From assembly GCF_033958435.1 (NCBI RefSeq), contig NC_134152.1:19504001-19568000 (forward strand): a stretch of 64,000 bases of DNA, in the 5' to 3' direction. The stretch is from Carettochelys insculpta. Its lineage: Eukaryota; Chordata; Testudines; Carettochelyidae. The notes beneath the pieces were generated by a model. It searched no databases, was not told the DNA's origin, and saw only the letters and a program-made list of their open reading frames with translations. Made by a program: the position numbers and the translations under genes. Below, piece after piece: positions 21,696 through 33,764 of the stretch (within the stretch, counting starts at the first letter, position 1; each line of letters opens with the position of its first letter).

Positions 21696-22249
21696 ATGTG
21701 AAATAGGGGGCGTTCTCAGCTTTTCCACCTGAACTGAGCATGTTCACTTATCACATACTTTCCAATAGCAGTTTAGTCAGTTTTATTTTGGAAAATGTTC
21801 CGTATTATGTGCAATGATTATTTTGTAAAATCTACTCATTTCAAAATTCACCCTTTATGCGGATTCGAGCCAGCTGCCTTTGAAAGGTAAAGGGCTGGTG
21901 ACAAAGAAATATGCTGCAGCGCCTTTATTCTTGGACACTGAACTCCATTTGAAAGGCTGATTTGGTAAACATTCTCTGTGTTTGCAAACAGAAAGACTTA
22001 ACTCTGTCTTCCCCCTTTTCCTGCTTCATACTAAATAGATTTATCTCCATTGGAACTGGATTTCTCCTTCATCAAACTACCATGAGGAAAGCTCTGTCGG
22101 TAATTGTGTGATGTATGACCGGTTAAACTACTCTAATTCTTCCTAAAGGATTATTTTTCACTGTAGCTCTGTAATGGTGGTAATACCAGCTATCTCAGTG
22201 ATACCATATAAGAGGTTGTATGGCCTTGTCGGTATTCCAGAGGATTTCA
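21696..22249. other. No recognised feature
   Basis: Anonymous DNA. Confidence 0.5.
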
Positions 22250-22390
22250 GTGTTCACTCTCAACCTTGCCACTGAATTGCTATGTGACCTTGAAAAATCC
22301 CTTTTCATTTCTGTGCCTGTCACTAGTCTCTCCATCCATGAAACAAAGGTAATACTGAGATATCTTTGAAATGTGCTTTGTGATCCTTGC
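22250..22390 (+). repeat. MIR-type SINE, diverged
   Basis: The order GCCACTGAATTGCTATGTGA, CCTTGAAAAATCCC, TTTCTGTGCCTGTCA and CCATGAAACAAAGGTAATAC follows the MIR core. Confidence 0.6.
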
Positions 22391-23490
22391 TTTGTAATAT
22401 GCTGTGTCAACATAAGTGCATGTTTAGCACAGCTAGGGCTTGGATGTATGTGCCATAGTTTAACAGATTTATGTTCTTAATCTCAAATCTTCAAACTGAG
22501 CTGAATCCATTTAAAAAACAAAACAAAACAGTGTTTCAGCCTAAAAGTGTGGGGTGCTTTTTTTTTGGTTTTGTTTTTAAAGAATTATAAGTGGTTGGGA
22601 GCCAGTGGCTTAAAATGCAAGTGCCACCTCCAGATTTCATTATTACATTTCTCATATGAAAATATAATGCAGCTGGGAAGCCATTCTCCAACATGCTGAG
22701 CTTCACCCAGAAACAGACTGACGATATCCTATCACACCCTGAACAACTTAGTTCAATAAATTTTAAATCTTGTTGAATTAGGATTAATACTTTTGGGTGC
22801 ATTGTAATAAACATTGTGTTTGTGAATATGTTACTGTGGACTTGTGTGTACCTTCTGTACTGTAGAGGGGAGATGCTAATGAATTTCAAGCCCCAGGAGA
22901 CAGATGCATATACTAGTTTAAACTGGATTCTGCAGAGACCAACAAACAAAGGAACAGATTTTTGGAGCTGAGTATTTGAGATGCCACCTCTCTCCTTCTA
23001 TCTCTAGCACAGCAGCTGTGATCAGCAGAAGTGCTCCAGGTGCTGCTCTGTTGGTCTGAGAGATGGAGATGCCGGCAAGGCCTTCTCTGGCAGGGGAGTT
23101 GGTGGGGCTCTGTCCTTGCATTCTAAAACTCGCTGCCCCACTTCTTGGTTCAAAACAGGACCAGTTTCTGGGAGTTTTGAGGAGAGAGACCAACAGGATG
23201 GTGTTGTATGGCAGGAGTGTCACTTATTTCAACATTCTCCAATCTCCATTTCAGTGAGTTCAAAAGAAGGCAAGAGTGTCTCCATATCCTCAAGGCTGTC
23301 CCCAACCTCCGAGGGGCTGCACTGGTGACCCAGGGCTAACAAATTGCCCTGGGGCATCTGCACATCCCCCTGGAAAGACAGGAAGTGTTCTCCAGTGGGC
23401 AGGGCACAAGCAGAGGCCTTGGGAGGCTCAGATTCAGTTTCATGCTCTGTCACAGACTTCCTGTGTGTAGTGGCACCAACAGCTGCCATA
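22391..23490. other. No recognised feature
   Basis: Anonymous DNA. Overlapping antisense frames at 22918-23489 show no domain. Confidence 0.5.
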
Positions 23491-23499
23491 GGCTCGTGG

Positions 23500-23670
23500 C
23501 CCAGTGTGGGTTAAGAACAGGTGGGGGCCCTGCCTGCTTGTGTGACTCAGGGCAAGTCACATAATCTCTTAGTGCCTCAGTTCCCCATCTGTAACATAGC
23601 CTTGCTGTACTCTGCATGGGTTTTGTGAGGATAATTATGTTAAAGACAGTGAAGTGCCTTAAGCTTTAAG
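23500..23670 (+). repeat. MIR-type SINE
   Basis: TTGTGTGACTCAGGGCAAGT, CACATAATCTCTTAGTGCC, TCAGTTCCCCATCTGTAAC and TTTTGTGAGGATAATTATG match the MIR core. Confidence 0.8.
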
Positions 23671-24082
23671 CTGTGCTTATGAACAGCACTCTGTGAGAAC
23701 TAGGTTTTTCTATTGCTATTGTCTCTGCACTGCTATTGTCTCTGCACAGCCACAGGAGGTTGTGAAGAGAGCAGTGGCGCGATCTGACTTTAGGGCCCAG
23801 ATGTCCTTTGCAACTGATGCTGGGGGGGTGGTACGAGAGGGGGCAGTGGGAGATCTGCCGCCTGGCAGGGATGGGGCAGGATGAGGTGGGGGGAAGTAGA
23901 TTTCACTGCACAGCTCTTCATACTTCACCTCTCGAAAGCCCAACTATTTTTTTCTGAGGCTGGAGTAGATAGTCCTCTCAGAATAGAAAATCTGCTTTGG
24001 AATGTTGGTGCTCACTGGAGTCTCAACGATAGGCCAGTTTCAATATTTGTGGTCAACAGGAAAAGCTTGAAGCAAGATCACA

Positions 24083-24519
24083 GGCCCCGGCTACGCTACC
24101 GCCCCCCCTTTCAGAAGGGGCATGTAAATTACGGCTGTTTGAAAATGCAAATGAGGCACTGATATGAATATTCAGCACCTCATTTGCATAACAGCAGGCA
24201 CCCAGCCTGTTGAAAGTGCTGATTTTCAACTAAAAATAGCCATGTAGCCAGGGTTGCTTTGAAAGGGTGCCCCAATTTCAAAAGCACCCTTCTTCCCCAA
24301 AAAATTGAGAAGAAGGGTGCTTTCAAAATCAGAGCACCCTTTTGAAGGAACCCCAGCCACATGGCTATTTTTAGTTCGAAATTAGCATTTTTGATGGGCC
24401 GGGTGGCTGCTATTATGCAAATGAGGCACTGAATATTCATATCAGCACCTCATTTCCAGCTTTGAATTGCCATAATTTACATACTCCCCCCGAAAGGGAG
24501 GGGTAGCATAGCCATGGCC
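24083..24519. mobile_element. Foldback MITE F, copy 1
   Basis: A 437-bp imperfect palindrome. The ends GGCCCCGGCTACGCTACC and, in reverse complement, GGCCATGGCTATGCTACC pair. Inner arms mirror each other (ATGCAAATGAGGCACTGA, TAGCCATGTAGCC, AAGCACCCTTCTTCCCC) around 24300. No target duplication is clear. Same family at 35914-36354 and 50872-51281. Confidence 0.75.
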
Positions 24520-25239
24520 AAACTGAATGAGAGCTGCTTGCGCATGTTGGAGGGCAGATGTGGAACCAAATTCTGGTTTCCATGAGAGCACAGGGCCAAC
24601 TTCAGTTCATGTTCACATCAGTGAAAGCCAATTGGCAATTACGTGTTGCCTGGCATTCAGCTCAGTAGAAACAATTGATGCTGATATTTCAATTAAAACC
24701 GGCCAAAAAAGCTTTTGACAGAGTAGTTTTCCAGTGGAAAATGCTGCTTCATTTGAAATTGAAAGGAAATCATGGGAATGTGTGGCTTTCAATTCAATTT
24801 TTCAAGACCAAAAAAAAAAAAACCAAACAAACTGAAAGAAAATCAAAAGGGAGTGGTTTTCATGTTTATTGTTTTGACTTTCTCACATCAATTCCTTTTG
24901 AATTTCTTGTTTCATTTGGGTTTTAATTTAAAATCATATTTTATAAATTTATGTATCAACATGTCTAAACATTATCAAAGTAAAACATTTTGACATTATC
25001 AAATCAAAATGTTTTAATAAAGTCATTTGGATGTTTCTAAGTAGAAATATTTCAGAATTTTTGTTCTGCAAAATATTTTGAGATTAGGTTTTGTCCTGAT
25101 TTGGGTTGAAGACAAATTACAAAATGTCAGAAATTCCTTTTATGCATGGACATTCTTTTTCCAACCAGGTCTCATTTCAATACTGATTACAATTAGCTAA
25201 GAATTACACACCCTATGATAAATAACAAACACTGTTCAG
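24520..25239. other. No recognised feature
   Basis: Anonymous AT-rich DNA with an A-run at about 24811-24823. Confidence 0.5.
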
Positions 25240-25330
25240 CACAAAAGCTCATGACCTAATAAATGTGTTAATCTTTAAGCTGTGCTTGTTATTGGTGAAG
25301 CTACAGACTAACATGGCTACCACTCTGAGA
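25240..25330 (+). mobile_element. Penelope-like tail fragment
   Basis: AAAAGCTCATGACCTAATAA, GTGTTAATCTTTAAGCTGTG and CTACAGACTAACATGGCTAC match the end of the PLE subfamily seen at 26201. The first half of the hammerhead (CUGANGA and stem II) is cut away. Confidence 0.7.
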
Positions 25331-26200
25331 CTAGACTCCCTACTATAATTTGTTACCCTCTCCAGGTGCTCCCACCACAACCCACTTTTTTATCTTATCT
25401 GTCTCTTGTATCTCCATGTTTTAAATTGTAAGCTTTTTGTGGCAGGGAGTGTAATTTTCTCTAGATCATGTATGAGACCATGTACAATGGGAATCCCAGT
25501 CTGGACAGCCAGTGTTAAATAACAATGACTTGCTTATGAAGAAACCATTAAAAAAATAAAAGTAAATAGGCAAAACATGAATTATGTGCTAAAATAAAAA
25601 CAGTACCATGTCTGATTCGCTCCAAAGGCTTCAACCAGCAGTAATCTAACTGAATTGGTTATTGTGCACTTCCATATAGTTATTATAACAATAATTGCAC
25701 ATCAGCATTATTTGGGATTATTGATGTAGATTTCAATGATATGTGTGCTAGTATGTTATATTGCAATAGTTTAAATAGAATTTCAAATGAAGTATTGCCA
25801 AGAAAAACATGACGTTAATAGAAACAAGCTCAAATTAACTGCAGAATATCAATACCCCAATGAACAAAGATATCTAAGTTATTGATTTGGAACATCTTAC
25901 AGTTTTTAAAATGGTTCCTTGTTTCAGGTTGGGTTTTTCCTCACTCTTTTCCTAGTGAGACAACTGTGTTGATGAAGTTCAGATTGCATCTTTCTTACCT
26001 GTTCTAGATTATGATCCCATTGGCAAGGCAGAATATTTGTGGGTGAGGTGGGAGTGGATGACTGAGCATGGGCTGGGCAGAAAAGGTGCAAACTCTTTGT
26101 ACCCTGTGCAAAGAAACTCTCATGAGCCTGAAAGTAAGAACTGAATATGAATTATTGGTTCTTTTCCCTGTTCTAACCCATAAATTTATGGTCTTGGAGG
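25331..26200. other. No recognised feature
   Basis: Anonymous AT-rich DNA. Confidence 0.5.
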
Positions 26201-26400
26201 GGTAGCTATGTTAGTCTTTAAGGTGCTGCAGGACTGCTTGTTTTTTGGGAAGCTACAGACTAACACATTTATTTATTAGGACATGAGCTTTTGTGGGTTA
26301 GACCCACTTCTTCAGTTGGAAGCAGACAACAAGAATTCAGGGTTTATATAGTAGGGGCAGGGGAGAAGGAAGGAGGAGGAAAAAAGGGGCATGTTTCATC
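26201..26400 (-). mobile_element. Penelope-like 3' part with decayed hammerhead
   Basis: Minus strand, in order: upstream CCCTGAATTCTTGTTGTCTG, the hammerhead region (26277-26315), CCTAATAAATAAATGTG and the tail ending in ACATAGCTACCCCTCC. The tail is partly duplicated and rearranged at 26205-26265. The right boundary near 26400 is approximate. Confidence 0.65.
26277..26315 (-). ncRNA. Hammerhead-like core, decayed
   Basis: The minus strand reads CUGAAGA, A, GUGGG-UCUAA-CCCAC, then AAAA where GAAA is required. G-to-A at this position is what CpG decay of CACGAAA on the opposite strand would give. Stem II is perfectly paired. Predicted inactive. Confidence 0.5.
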
Positions 26401-27184
26401 TATGGTTAATAGGACCAGCGGAAGAAGTACATGAGTTTATACTCAAGAACAAATAAGATGTGATCTGAATTTCATCACTACATATTTTCTAAAACATAAC
26501 CTGATAGTATTAATTTCTTTTAAAGGGCCACTTGAAAGGCCACCCCGCCAACATATTAATTTAAAATTCTTTCCCTGCCATTATCTTTGATGTAGCCAGT
26601 GAACAGTTTTATTGATTCTCAAAGAGCACTGGTCTGTTAGTGTCTTGAATTTAGAACCATCTAATATTTATGAAAGATAAATTTTCCAGCTGCATGGCGT
26701 CCAGGGGGTACATTTCATTGGTATGAAGATGGATGGATGGTTGGGTAATGTACTTGGTTTGCAATTTGTGCTAATAACAGTAGTTGCATCCCTAATTCCT
26801 TATGAATTATACTGAAAAAATTTCCACTCTGCAGGAACATGTTTGCTTGGTTTATAATGCTCAGCACCTACAATGGTGTATAGATTTGGAAGAGCTCAGC
26901 TGACCATTAGGGCTGAATAAGGGATGGATTTTTTCAAAAGCACCCAACGTGGTGAGCTCTTGGAAATCTAGCCATTTGGGTGCCTAAATAGCAGGTGAGC
27001 TTTTTAAAATCCATACCATACTGCTCACCCATCAAGTAGAATAGGTATACTCGTTGTCAGTATTTCAAATATTCAAGCGCGCTTTAATCAATCCCTTAGC
27101 TTCATTTGGCTGCTAACATACTCCTGCTGTATTGTATAGCATTTGTGGTTCCTGAAGAGATTGGGGCCCTGTAGGAAAGATCAT
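26401..27184. other. No recognised feature
   Basis: Anonymous DNA. Confidence 0.5.
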
Positions 27185-27351
27185 TGTTCCCTCTAATCTT
27201 TCCCATCCATGTGCGGAATAATTTTTTATGTGCACAGTGGTATGTGTGAATTTGCAACAAAAAAACTGGCAGTGAGTGCTCTGCTCATCAGCTGGGCAGC
27301 ATCTGAATCTCTCCTGAATGGTTGCACAAACATGCAGTGTACAGGGAATGT
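27185..27351 (+). repeat. Dispersed repeat R7, copy 2 (most complete)
   Basis: It starts TTGTTCCCTCTAATCTTTCC and ends GTGTACAGGGAATGTTA, so the ends are weakly inverted (GTTCCCT / AGGGAAT). The centre has TTTTTTATGTGCACAGTGG and CTGGGCAGCATCTGAATCTC, shared with 33415 and, reversed, with 55700. Unclassified; a DNA transposon is possible. Confidence 0.6.
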
Positions 27352-27845
27352 TAGCAAAGATACTTCATGCATTTCATGTTTGTTTCTCTCTGAAATGCAT
27401 TCTGCTCTTACTCCTATCTCACTAAAGCCACTCAAGTGATAATGGGCAGGTTTGGGAAATTCTGCAGGGGAGAGGCTCCCAATTTAACAATAAATGAATT
27501 ATTAGGTGAACATGCTGTTTTATCGAGTAATCAACTCTCATTTCCCATTCCCAGCTAAATTATTCCTCCTAAGGCACCATGTCAACACTTCAGCTCATAT
27601 TCCCACTTTCAGAGAGCTTCCTTTTTCCATGACAATGTCTTTGTACAATGACACTTTAATGAAAAGGTTAAGGTATCTCTGTAGGCACTTACTTCTGCGA
27701 AAAATGTTTCAAAGGAGTTGGATGAATTCTAGAATCTGATCTGGCAGCCTTTATTCAGGCAGATCCTTGTGCCTGGCATTTCTTTAAGCGAGGAAATGCA
27801 TACTCCCATCTCTGCCCTTAATAATGTATTCAGTCCATCAAAGGC
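27352..27845. other. No recognised feature
   Basis: Anonymous DNA. Confidence 0.5.
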
Positions 27846-28112
27846 CTGATCTACACCAGAGAACAAAATCGATTTCAGATACGCAATTCTACCTATGCCA
27901 GTAGCATAGTTAGAATCAGCGTATCAGGATCGACTTTGTTCCCAGGTTAGATCAAGGCTCTTTGGGCTCGTGCCAACATTCCTTACTCCAAGCAATAACA
28001 TGTAGTACCAGGGTCAACAACCAAGCCCAGAGAGATTGATTTTGCCATATCTTCACCGATGCCGCAAAGTCGAATTCAGGAGGATTGATCGTGGCGTGTC
28101 GAATGTGTGATG
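27846..28112 (+). mobile_element. MITE D, copy 2 (two-module)
   Basis: CCTGATCTACACCAGAGAAC to GATCGACTTTGTTCCC forms the first module. TACTCCAAGCAATAACATG, CCCAGAGAGATTGATTTTGC and GGAGGATTGATCGTGGCGTG form the second. Both are the reverse of 8838-9108, in matching order. Confidence 0.6.
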
Positions 28113-30774
28113 AGTAGAGATGTACCCAAGTGTGCATCAGATGGTTCTTCCATATCCCCAGTGAGCCCTATGGAAAATGCTTGTGTAGCCACTGATCAAT
28201 GTGATCTATGCTCAGAATTATACCTGTCCTTTTTACAGGGAAAATGAAATGACAAATATCCAAATTAACTGTGACTACCTCATTGAAATAGGAAGGGGTT
28301 GTAAGGTATATGTTCTTCTGTGGAGACAAGAAAATACAAGATCCTGGACTTCTGATGAGTGACATCCAGTCAAGCTAAAGCTGTGAGACTAGAACAGCTG
28401 ACTTCAGCTACACAAAAGACTTGCTGGTGACTTGTGGTATATTTAAGAGAATGTTGTTTAGAAGTCACTGACGTTCACATTCAAAGCCAGTACATGTCTC
28501 TTGGGCCCAGCTGTCAGGGAGCTGCACTGTCTGCGATACTTCAGGGCAAGGTTAATGGCTCCTCAAGGCCTTTTACCTGATGGGGAGTAGGCTGCTCCAT
28601 TTTCTGGTATGGTGTAGATTGCATCAGGCTAGTGTGGAGAGGGCTGGGGTGTCCGCTCCTTTCCACTTCTCCCTATTTGGGGGCAATGTGCACCCCACAG
28701 GTATGCAGTGGAATACTCTATCAGCTCCCTGGAGCTTCAGTAGCCCTTAGTTTTTGTGCAAACTGCCTAAGATGGCGTGGAGGAGGGGAGAGAGCCTTTG
28801 TGACATCGTCTCCTTCCTGTGCTGCTAGGCAAAGGTTAGGGTCCATCTAATGGTCTGGGCCCAACTCACTTAAACTTGTCCAGAAAAGGAATGGTTAAGG
28901 TGTGTGGTGACTCCATCATGTTTCAGGTGCCCTACACAGGAGGGGAAGCTTTAAAGCCTGGCATAGTGGAGGCTTTCGGGGAAAAAATGGATGTTGCTGG
29001 ATTGCACCTCCTAACCCCCATGTTGGTGCAAGGACTACTTGGCAAGCTCCTTGTGACTTCAGTGGGAGTCTTACCTGAATAATGACAGCAGGACCAAGCT
29101 CTGATATTGGCTCTTTTACTTGTAAACAACAAGGTAATTCACTTGCAGCACTTCTTGTACAAGCCAGCTGAATATATAGACTATGCTTATCTTCTATGCT
29201 GAGTCTTATTCATCCTCTTAAACTAATAGTAATATCTCTAAACTGATTGTATTTCATGGGAAGAGCCAGCAACAATTATTCAGCAGTAAGATAAGGCGGA
29301 TCTTGAATACATGGAGGAAACAGCCATCACAGCTGGTCGATCCATCCTGTGTGGTAATAAGATAGCACACCTGTGCTGACTGAGTCTTAATTGAGCAAAG
29401 TTCTTCAAGAGAAATTAATCTCATGATAATTAGCTTATTTTACTGATAACAAAAAACAGCTTCATGCAACCTAGTGTGTGTACACAGCTAGAAAGAATCT
29501 TCTCTGCAGAAGAAGTTAACATTGACAGAGCAATTCTCCATAACTAGATCACAGCATTAGGAACGTGATTAGGAATTTCCATTTGTTTTCCCTGTTTTTG
29601 TTTCACAATCGATAATGTAATAAATGAGAGACCAATATGTTGCAGTTATCTGACCTGAAAAATAGGAAGGCAAAAGTATAATTCTGTATTGATTAGCCTT
29701 AGATAGGCAGCGGCTGTACCCAAGAGAACTGACTGTACCTCAAATGCCTAAATGCAGCAAACAGAAGGGAAAAATGTCTATAGTTAAGAAAAGGTGATCC
29801 ATATTTTGAATCTCTCTAAAAATGTTTGTACGCTCTTTAAAAAGGCACTTTAAGTCCTTTCTTAGTTGATTGATGAAACTTTTTTTTTTTACCACTTTCA
29901 TGCTGCCATTAAGATTAGGTGAATGGAGCTGACCACAGCATTGTGTAGCAATAATGGAATGCCTAGGTGGAATGGAATGGATGCAGGTGCATTACTCGCC
30001 AGCATTCTGGTTGTCCTTCCTGAATCTTGATGGAGTCTCTGGTCTAACAGAAGAGTTCATGTGATGTGGAAGGGGAGAAGGTGGCTGTATTGCTGAAAGT
30101 CACTCAGATGAAGTATCACGTAAGCTTCAGCCTGGCTGCCCAGGGGTTCTTTTGTGTCTTTACTCTCTATCCAACATTAAATAACACGAAGAAACTTCAC
30201 AGACACAGTGGGTTCCACAGACTTGTGTCACTAGATTTGGACAAACATATGAAGTCTATCTACAAACATACGTTCTACTCCTGATTCCTGAGGATTTGGT
30301 GGCTTCTGCAGTAGAAGTCAAGGAGCCTCACTGCAGGACTCTCAAGATATTTAAAGGGACACTACCAAATTCCTATACATTGCAGATTTGGATATCAGGA
30401 TCTACTTTTCTATCTGGTGGATTACTGTCCTGTCCTTTGTTATACAGTGAGCCAGTAGGCACTAACCTACAGGATTCAGTAGTCTTCCCACACCTGCTAA
30501 AAGGTTACTCTGCCTCTTGCACATTTGATTAGGACCTATCATTCTACCATCACACCACCAACTCACTTACCAATGTATTAATCTATACACAGCCCTTTAT
30601 GGAGATATTACAGGGTGTTATCCCTATTGACTTTCCACATGAAATATCTGGTAGGGAGAGCCATAGCAGAACATAGCTTTCAGTCCTCAAAAGACCAAAC
30701 TGTGTGCCACAGGCAGAAAATGGGAGAGACCAAGTTGCCACTGACACCCCCAAACCTGATCTATATTAAAGAGA
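28113..30774. other. No recognised feature
   Basis: About 2.7 kb of anonymous DNA. A short segment near 29055-29110 resembles very old dispersed amniote repeats but was not classified. No supported gene. Confidence 0.5.
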
Positions 30775-30940
30775 GAGGAGGACTGGATGGATGCGGGATA
30801 CTTGGGTTCTGTCCAACGGTGCTGGCTCTGGCACAAGCCAGCTGTGCAAATTCAGGCAAATCACATTACCATTTTGTTCCTGTAAAAAAAAAAAAAGGCA
30901 TGAAGCAATTTACAAAGGTGCTTTGAGATTTGCGACAAAA
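30775..30940 (+). repeat. MIR-type SINE, diverged
   Basis: TACTTGGGTTCTGTCC, AGCTGTGCAAATTCAGGC, AAATCACATTACCATTTTG, an A-run, and AGGTGCTTTGAGATTTGC follow the order of a MIR. Confidence 0.5.
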
Positions 30941-31035
30941 TGCTTCTGAGAGCTCAGGACTTGTTGTTATTTACATTATAAAGCACATGCCTATTGTAAC
31001 ATTATCAAGATACCACACAGTAGTTTGATCTATAG

Positions 31036-31486
31036 CAGGCGTGTCCATTATGTTCACCGTTCACCGCATGTGGTGAATAGGATACTGTGTTGTGGCAAAT
31101 ATAGGGGGGCAGGCAACCCATGGCTCTTGAGCTGCATGTGGCTGTTCGGCCTTTAAATGTGGTTCCTCCTGAGAGCCATATATGGAGAGTGCTGTCTGCC
31201 CACTCCGCGCACGCACCCCACTGCTATGTGGAGGTCCCAGTGGCTCTGGTGACTCGCTGGCATTGAATTGTAACGGGATGGCTGGGGGTGCCTGGCTCTG
31301 GGTATTCAGTTAGAATGTGGGGGGACTGGGGGTCTGTGGCTTGGAGGGAGGGGGACATTTATTTAGGGTCGGGGGCAGGGCTAGGAGTACCTGGCTTTAT
31401 AAAGTTTTGTGTAATATAATGTGGCGAATATGGAAAGACGACAACCACAAATGTGGGGAATTTTGAATTCCTGTTGGATACTGCTG
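31036..31486. mobile_element. hAT non-autonomous element, perfect 8-bp duplication
   Basis: ATCTATAG flanks at 31028-31035 and 31487-31494. The element begins CAGGCGTGTCCATTATG and ends GGATACTGCTG. Inside, from about 31110, CAGGCAACCCATGGCTCTTG is akin to the hAT at 45986, so a second family may be nested. The GC-rich centre carries GGGGGTGCCTGGCTCTGG. No transposase frame. Confidence 0.8.
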
Positions 31487-31636
31487 ATCTATAGTGAACT
31501 ATGGTGGCTTCAAAACCATCTCTCCAGGAAACAAAATTGGGAAAAGCCAAGAGACTATCATCTGGTCTGAGTGAGGGGTGATTGTCAGCCTCAAAGAAAA
31601 GAGAATTTTACATTATATAAACGTCAATATAAATAG

Positions 31637-31754
31637 TCACGGAGAGGTAGCTGCATTAATCTGTATCTTCACAAAAAATAAAATAAAATAAAAGTCCCGT
31701 AGCACTTTAAAGTCTAACAAAACAATTTATTGGGTGATGCACTTTTGTGCAAGC
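31637..31754 (-). mobile_element. Penelope-like tail fragment with AAAAT microsatellite
   Basis: Reverse sense: CGGAGAGGTAGCTGCATTAA, TCTGTATCTTCAC, an expanded AAATA repeat (31675-31693), GTAGCACTTTAAAGTCTAAC, AATTTATTGGGTGATGC and TTTTGTGCAAGC. The hammerhead region is mostly lost beyond 31754. Confidence 0.65.
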
Positions 31755-31771
31755 ATCGAGCATTAAGAAAG

Positions 31772-31918
31772 GTCAGTGGGAGAAACACTCCCATCGACCT
31801 TCTTCTGTGTAGACAGCCATTGTTGTTGACCGCTGATAAGTCAATTTTAGCTATGCAATTGGTGTAGCTAAAATTGCATGTAAGTAGCCGACTTCTATGC
31901 CTAGTATAAAGAGAGGCT
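31772..31918. mobile_element. MITE G, partial copy
   Basis: GTCAGTGGGAGAAACACTCC and CATCGACCTTCTTCTGTGTA match TCAATGGGAGAAACTTTCCC and ATTGACCTCC in the copy at 37263-37493. One end is missing. Confidence 0.5.
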
Positions 31919-32631
31919 CAGTGATTAGAAACAGGAGACTACGCGGAAGAGATGGAATGCATTCCTGCAGCAAAAGCAATCTTGGATTATATTTTACCCA
32001 CCAAAGAACCTCTGCACTTAAATGTCACAAAAACCTGTAACTGGAAAGAATTATGCCTTTGAGATGAGATTTCATTTACATTGTTCTGTGAATCAGTTTT
32101 ACAACATAAGATGAGTCTTGATGATGCTTGTGCTACATAACTGTAATTCACAGGTGCAGTTAGTGGCTGTGTGCTAACTTCAGCCTTGAACACTTATAGA
32201 AGGGAAGTAATTAAGGCTGTGGTGGTCTCCTCCTGCTCATGCAAGGAAAAGCCCAGTAAGGACAGATGTAATGGAAGAGAGGGTGTGGCTAGGGATCTGA
32301 GGCTACACTCATTACCCATTTGGAGGAGAGCACAGGAAAAGGGGAGGTTATGAAGGGGAAGGCCTAGCCAGGGATCTGGGACCACATTAATTATCCTCTT
32401 GGATTGGAATCCAGAAAAGTACTTAGGTTGTCAAGCCCAGAGTAAGGTACCCAAGTTCCTGTTTTAGGCACTGAAGTTCCCATTTTGACTTCATGGTAAT
32501 CCATAAAACTCACATGAAGCACTGTGGGCACCTAGACTCATTTGTTTTTCTTGGTTAAAATTCCCTGGACACCCTCAGCATGCGACTCAGACTGTATCCC
32601 ATTCAAAATCTTGGTGGAGGTGTCCCTCTTA
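31919..32631. other. No recognised feature
   Basis: Anonymous DNA. Confidence 0.5.
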
Positions 32632-32945
32632 TGACTTTTAACTCAGTGGTTAGAGCACTGTCCTGGGGAATCAAGGTTCAGTTCCCCCTCCCCGCCCTCA
32701 GGAGAGGCTCTAACCACTGATCTCTGAGGTATTCTGATGTGGGGCTGCCTCATTGCCTCCTGTTGAAGTGGTTGCCCTGTGGGCAAATAATGGAAGACTA
32801 ACTGGATTGGGGGAACTTGACTAGACTCTGGAGAAATTCTCACTCTCTCTGACCCCCTGACAGTTCCACTGTGCATAAATACTGAGTCCTGGAGTCCTGG
32901 AACTGAGAATGAATGACTCTATATTCGAGTGGTAACCAAGGCTCT
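32632..32945 (+). repeat. tRNA-derived SINE-like repeat
   Basis: ACTCAGTGGTTAGAGCAC (A-box like) and CAAGGTTCAGTTCCCC (B-box like) lie at tRNA spacing. A second inverted copy of the head, GAGGCTCTAACCACTGA, follows at 32703. The remainder (GGGGCTGCCTCATTGCC, GTTGAAGTGGTTGCCCTGTG) resembles a SINE body remembered from turtles. The inverted head may reflect a palindromic rearrangement. Confidence 0.5.
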
Positions 32946-33369
32946 AGCCTTGCATGGCCACGGTTAGCTTGCTGGACATAGTCGTTGGTTTCTGAGTAGG
33001 AGAACAAGCTACAGCATGTCTGGAGATGGTCACAATGTGGGCTTGAAATGTTGGCTCCCTGAAACTGCAGTTCTGCTCCTCAGAGAAATTCTGTGTCTTA
33101 GGCTGAATGGACAATAACTCTCCAGAAGCCTCGAACTGCATATTGCTGGTCATCTTGTCTGATATGGTACATGTGCCTGAAGTAAATTTGATTGCATTTT
33201 AGTAGAAATTGACAGTACCACTAGCTATCTTGGCTGCCAGTTATAGTTTGTGCCATTTTAGAGAGACAAACATCTAACACTGAGAGACCTGACTTGCTTC
33301 CAGTAATTCAGTCTTATCTCACCATATCCCTGTTCTTACTGCAAAATGATTAGATTTGGATGCTTTAGT
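32946..33369. other. No recognised feature
   Basis: Anonymous DNA. Confidence 0.5.
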
Positions 33370-33764
33370 CAGTGGTTCTCAGACTGCGGGTCAGGATGCC
33401 AAAGTGGTTGCAACTAATGTTCCTGCTCATCTTTTCCATCAATGCGTAGAACGCATTTACATACGTGGAGGCATGTGTGAATGTGCACCACCCAGAGGGG
33501 AAAAAAAAGCCTACCTGTGGGCCCTGTGCTAATCAGCTGGGTGGCATTTGAATCTCTCCTGAGATTTTTACCCTGGGCAACGGGACTCAGGTTACAGGCC
33601 CTCTGCTTGGGGCAGTAGCCCATAGACTTCATCTTAGGCCGCCAAGCCCAGAGTGGTAGGACTCTGGTGTGCTCAGGCTTTGGTCACTCCATTTTAGGGT
33701 TGTGAAGTAATTTGTTGTTGGGGAGGGAGAGGGGTCATGGTGCACTGAAGTTTGAAAACCCCTG
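33370..33764. mobile_element. hAT element interrupted by repeat R7
   Basis: Left end CAGTGGTTCTCAGACTGCGG; right end GAAGTTTGAAAACCCCTG preceded by GTGAAGTAATTTGTTGTTGG. These are the two halves of one hAT-Charlie-type element. R7 copy 3 lies between them, so R7 inserted second. Flanking octamers GCTTTAGT and GAATAGAT are only partly similar. Confidence 0.65.
33415..33600 (+). repeat. Dispersed repeat R7, copy 3
   Basis: AATGTTCCTGCTCATCTTTT, GTGTGAATGTGCACCACCC and CTGGGTGGCATTTGAATC align with copy 2. Confidence 0.55.
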
